From positions 1 through 6,929 of the forward strand of contig JADFXS010000151.1 in assembly GCA_015233515.1 (NCBI GenBank): 6,929 nucleotides of DNA. The letters run 5' to 3'. The notes beneath the pieces were generated by a model. It was not told the DNA's origin and ran no database searches. It worked only from the letters and a program-made list of their open reading frames with translations. Positions 4,759-6,929 of the stretch are shown here, piece after piece. Position 1 is the stretch's first letter. The number at the start of each line of letters is the position of its first letter. A program made the translations under genes and the position numbers. This DNA comes from Deltaproteobacteria bacterium (GTDB lineage: Bacteria; Desulfobacterota; Desulfarculia; Adiutricales; JAGVGV01).

Positions 4759-6929
4759 TTAAGTGATGTTGTGCTGACCGATTCGATTAATGCGTTCCAC
4801 GTTTTTAACCTTGCGTAGATTGCTCATTACCTGCCGCAGGTGTTCCTTGCTGGATACTTGGATGGTAAATTCGTTCTGCGCTTTTTTGTCCGGAGTCACA
4901 TCAACGGATGCTTGGATGATGTTCGCTTTGGCTTCGGAGATGGCTCCACTCATTTCAGCCAATACTCCTGGCCGGTCTTGGGCCAGGACTTGAATACGGA
5001 CCGGGTAGGTTTGCCCTTCGGTGCTTTCCCATTCCACGTCCACCCGACGTTGCGGGTCGGCGATCAACAAGTTCTGGCATCGGGCGGAATGGACGGTCAC
5101 GCCTCGACCTAGAGTGACGTACCCCACGATATCTTCTCCAGGCAAGGGGTTGCAGCATCCGGCAAAACGGACCAGAACGTCCCCGATACCTCGAACTTTT
5201 ATACCTTCCTTAGTCTTCCGGGTAACCGCTTGGACTACGCGGCTGACCAGGGAAGGCCGGGTTTCCGGTTGCGGCTTTAACTTGCTTAGGACATGGCCGG
5301 CGCTGAAGCGGCCGAAGGCCACCGAAGCGATCAAATCATCCACGCCGGCCAAGGACATATCCTGCGCGATTTTATCCAGCTCGCCGTCCTTCAGCGCTTG
5401 ATTGAAATTGATGTGGGCTTTACGAAATTCTTTTTCCAGCATTTCTTTGCCCAGCGATAAGGCCCGTTCTCGTTCCGAGGCTTTAAACCATTGGCGCACG
5501 CGATATCGGGCCTTGGGAGTGACAATAAAACTAAGCCAATCTTTACTGGGAGTCCCGTTTTTGGAAGTGAGAATCTCCACGGTATCGCCGTTATGCAAAA
5601 CATACCTTAAAGGAACAATAACGCCGTTGATCTTGGCGCCTATACAACGATGTCCGACTTCGGTGTGGATGGTATAGGCGAAATCCAGGGGCGTAGACCC
5701 GGACGGCAGTTCCCTGACATCACCGGCCGGGGTAAAGACATAGACTTCTTCCTGGGTCAGGCCTTCCCGGACACTGGCTAAAAATTCGTTGGGATCTTTC
5801 AGCTCTTTTTGCCATTCCAACAACGATCGCATCCAGGCAAAGCGTTGGTATTCTTTTTCGGATAGGGGGATGCCGTCTTTATATTTCCAGTGGGCGGCGA
5901 TGCCGTTTTCGGCAAAAGCGTGCATATCCCTGGTCCTGATCTGGACTTCGATGCGTTCGGCTCGCGGCCCGATGACGGCGGTATGCAGAGATTGGTACCC
6001 GTTGGCCTTGGGTAAATTGACATAATCCTTGAATCGGCCGGGAATGGGTTTGAAGATGGAATGGATGAAGCCTAGGGCAGCGTAACATTCCTGGACGGCG
6101 TCGACGATCAGGCGGAAAGCCGTCACGTCGTAAACCTGGTTTAAGGCCAGGTTTTGTTTGACCATTTTTTTATAAATACCGTAAATATGCTTGGAACGGC
6201 CGGATAGTTCGCAGTTGATGCCGAATTCCTTCATTTTGGCGGCGATAAATTTAATTGTTTCCTTGATATATGCTTCCCGCTCGCCGCGTTTGCGGGCGAT
6301 TCCATCCCTGATTTCCTGGTATACCTCGGGCTGTAAATAAAAAAGGCAGAGGTCTTCCAGTTCGGTCTGGACTTTATGCATGCCCAGACGGCTGGCCAGG
6401 GGGGCGTAAATATCGATGGTTTCCTGGGCGATTTGAGTTTGTTTATGGGCGGGCATGAAGCCCAAGGTGCGCATGTTGTGCAAGCGGTCGGCCAGTTTGA
6501 CCAGAATGACCCGGATATCCGAGGACATGGCCATGATCATTTTTCGGATGTACTCCGCCTGCCGTTCGGCGCTGGAGCTCACCGGCATCATACTGATCTT
6601 GGTCACCCCATCGACGATTAGGGCTACGTCTTGATTAAAAAGCTCCGTGATATCGTCGATAGTCGTGGCGGTGTCTTCCACCGTGTCATGCAGCATACCG
6701 GCGGTGACAGCGGTGACGTCCAGTTTCATGTCCACGGCCAGTATCCAGGCGACGGCCAAAGGGTGGCTCAAGTATGGTTCGCCGTTACGACGAGTCTGTC
6801 CCTGATGAGCCTTGGCGGCGAAAATGTAGGCTCTTTCCACGATCTCGGAATCAGCGTCCGGGTTATTGGCGATGATTTGATCTAGTATGTCTTCAATGCG
6901 GTGCAGGCGGTCTCCTAATCGTTTTTCAT
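4759..6929 (-). CDS. Bifunctional (p)ppGpp synthetase/hydrolase (Rel/SpoT); start beyond the right edge
   Basis: This cytoplasmic enzyme makes and degrades the alarmone (p)ppGpp of the stringent response. Residues are numbered here from the GTG at 6840. The HD hydrolase domain has H26, the HDTVED motif at 51-56 and D118 in KLADRLHN, so hydrolase activity is expected. The synthetase domain has GRSKHIYGIYKKM (214-226), then GRFKDYVNLPKANGYQSLH (268-286) and EVQIRT (298-303). RFKD is the RXKD form of bifunctional enzymes, not the EXDD form of RelA. A TGS domain follows at about 366-426, then a helical region, a conserved CC pair at 562-563 with C588, and a C-terminal ACT domain at about 613-687. 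The GTG at 6840 is not the real start: the frame continues for 29 more residues to the edge (ending ...DADSEIVERAY), with no ATG, GTG or TTG among them. At least 722 residues are visible, so little is missing. Whether to name it rel, relA or spoT is unclear. Confidence 0.95.
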   Translation of the reverse strand, partial: EKRLGDRLHRIEDILDQIIANNPDADSEIVERAYIFAAKAHQGQTRRNGEPYLSHPLAVAWILAVDMKLDVTAVTAGMLHDTVEDTATTIDDITELFNQDVALIVDGVTKISMMPVSSSAERQAEYIRKMIMAMSSDIRVILVKLADRLHNMRTLGFMPAHKQTQIAQETIDIYAPLASRLGMHKVQTELEDLCLFYLQPEVYQEIRDGIARKRGEREAYIKETIKFIAAKMKEFGINCELSGRSKHIYGIYKKMVKQNLALNQVYDVTAFRLIVDAVQECYAALGFIHSIFKPIPGRFKDYVNLPKANGYQSLHTAVIGPRAERIEVQIRTRDMHAFAENGIAAHWKYKDGIPLSEKEYQRFAWMRSLLEWQKELKDPNEFLASVREGLTQEEVYVFTPAGDVRELPSGSTPLDFAYTIHTEVGHRCIGAKINGVIVPLRYVLHNGDTVEILTSKNGTPSKDWLSFIVTPKARYRVRQWFKASERERALSLGKEMLEKEFRKAHINFNQALKDGELDKIAQDMSLAGVDDLIASVAFGRFSAGHVLSKLKPQPETRPSLVSRVVQAVTRKTKEGIKVRGIGDVLVRFAGCCNPLPGEDIVGYVTLGRGVTVHSARCQNLLIADPQRRVDVEWESTEGQTYPVRIQVLAQDRPGVLAEMSGAISEAKANIIQASVDVTPDKKAQNEFTIQVSSKEHLRQVMSNLRKVKNVERINRIGQHNIT

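Noticed and set aside
4955..6621. Several plus- and minus-strand open frames of 60-130 codons within the Rsh gene
   Set aside because: All lie in alternative frames of a gene whose domains are continuous and intact from the window edge to its stop.
1..6929. CRISPR arrays, tRNA or rRNA genes, insertion sequences, prophage or defence genes
   Set aside because: I looked for regular repeats, cloverleaf-like stretches, terminal inverted repeats and transposase or nuclease motifs and saw none. Nearly all bases are accounted for by ordinary genes.

Overview
This window looks like ordinary chromosomal housekeeping DNA from a Gram-negative-type bacterium. The closest match I can suggest is a member of the former Deltaproteobacteria (Desulfobacterota-like). 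I infer this from the gene order rpmE - DUF1385 (yqhQ-like) - prfA - prmC, from a PrmC N-terminus with the 'ETWTVLK..RWT' style I associate with that group, and from a single long Rel/Spo protein of the bifunctional type. No search was run, so the taxonomy is an inference. Base composition and codon style look even across the window. I see no mobile element, tRNA, rRNA, CRISPR array or phage gene.

Left block, plus strand (about 2-3355). This is a translation operon: the 3' part of rpmE (ribosomal protein L31, zinc-binding type), a DUF1385/YqhQ-family membrane protein, prfA (peptide chain release factor 1) and prmC (the methyltransferase that modifies the glutamine of the release-factor GGQ motif). 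Gaps between genes are 31 nt, 8 nt and 120 nt. The 120-nt gap holds a 40-codon open frame that starts 1 nt after the prfA stop and ends in an ATGA overlap with the prmC start. A candidate intrinsic terminator (6-bp stem plus eight T) lies at the very end of prmC.

Middle block (about 3369-4758). A small gene on the minus strand encodes a probable exported beta-rich protein of 122 residues with no function I recognise. It diverges, across a 100-nt spacer containing a 14-nt near-palindrome, from a plus-strand Nudix hydrolase of the NUDT19-like type, whose Nudix box is interrupted by an insertion.

Right block, minus strand (4759-6929). This is a bifunctional (p)ppGpp synthetase/hydrolase (Rel/SpoT). 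It has HD hydrolase, synthetase, TGS, helical, conserved-Cys and ACT regions, and its start codon lies just beyond the right edge. Its stop codon directly abuts the Nudix stop codon, with no bases between.

The left block works as one unit: a ribosomal protein, a termination factor and that factor's modifying enzyme. The Rsh protein controls growth through the stringent response, and the Nudix enzyme may act on CoA-type or other nucleotide diphosphates. I found no convincing previously undescribed system. The observations most worth checking are the NLPY variant of the PrmC active-site motif, the bridging ORF between prfA and prmC, the uncharacterised DUF1385 membrane protein inside the translation operon, and the unknown exported protein with its divergent control region.
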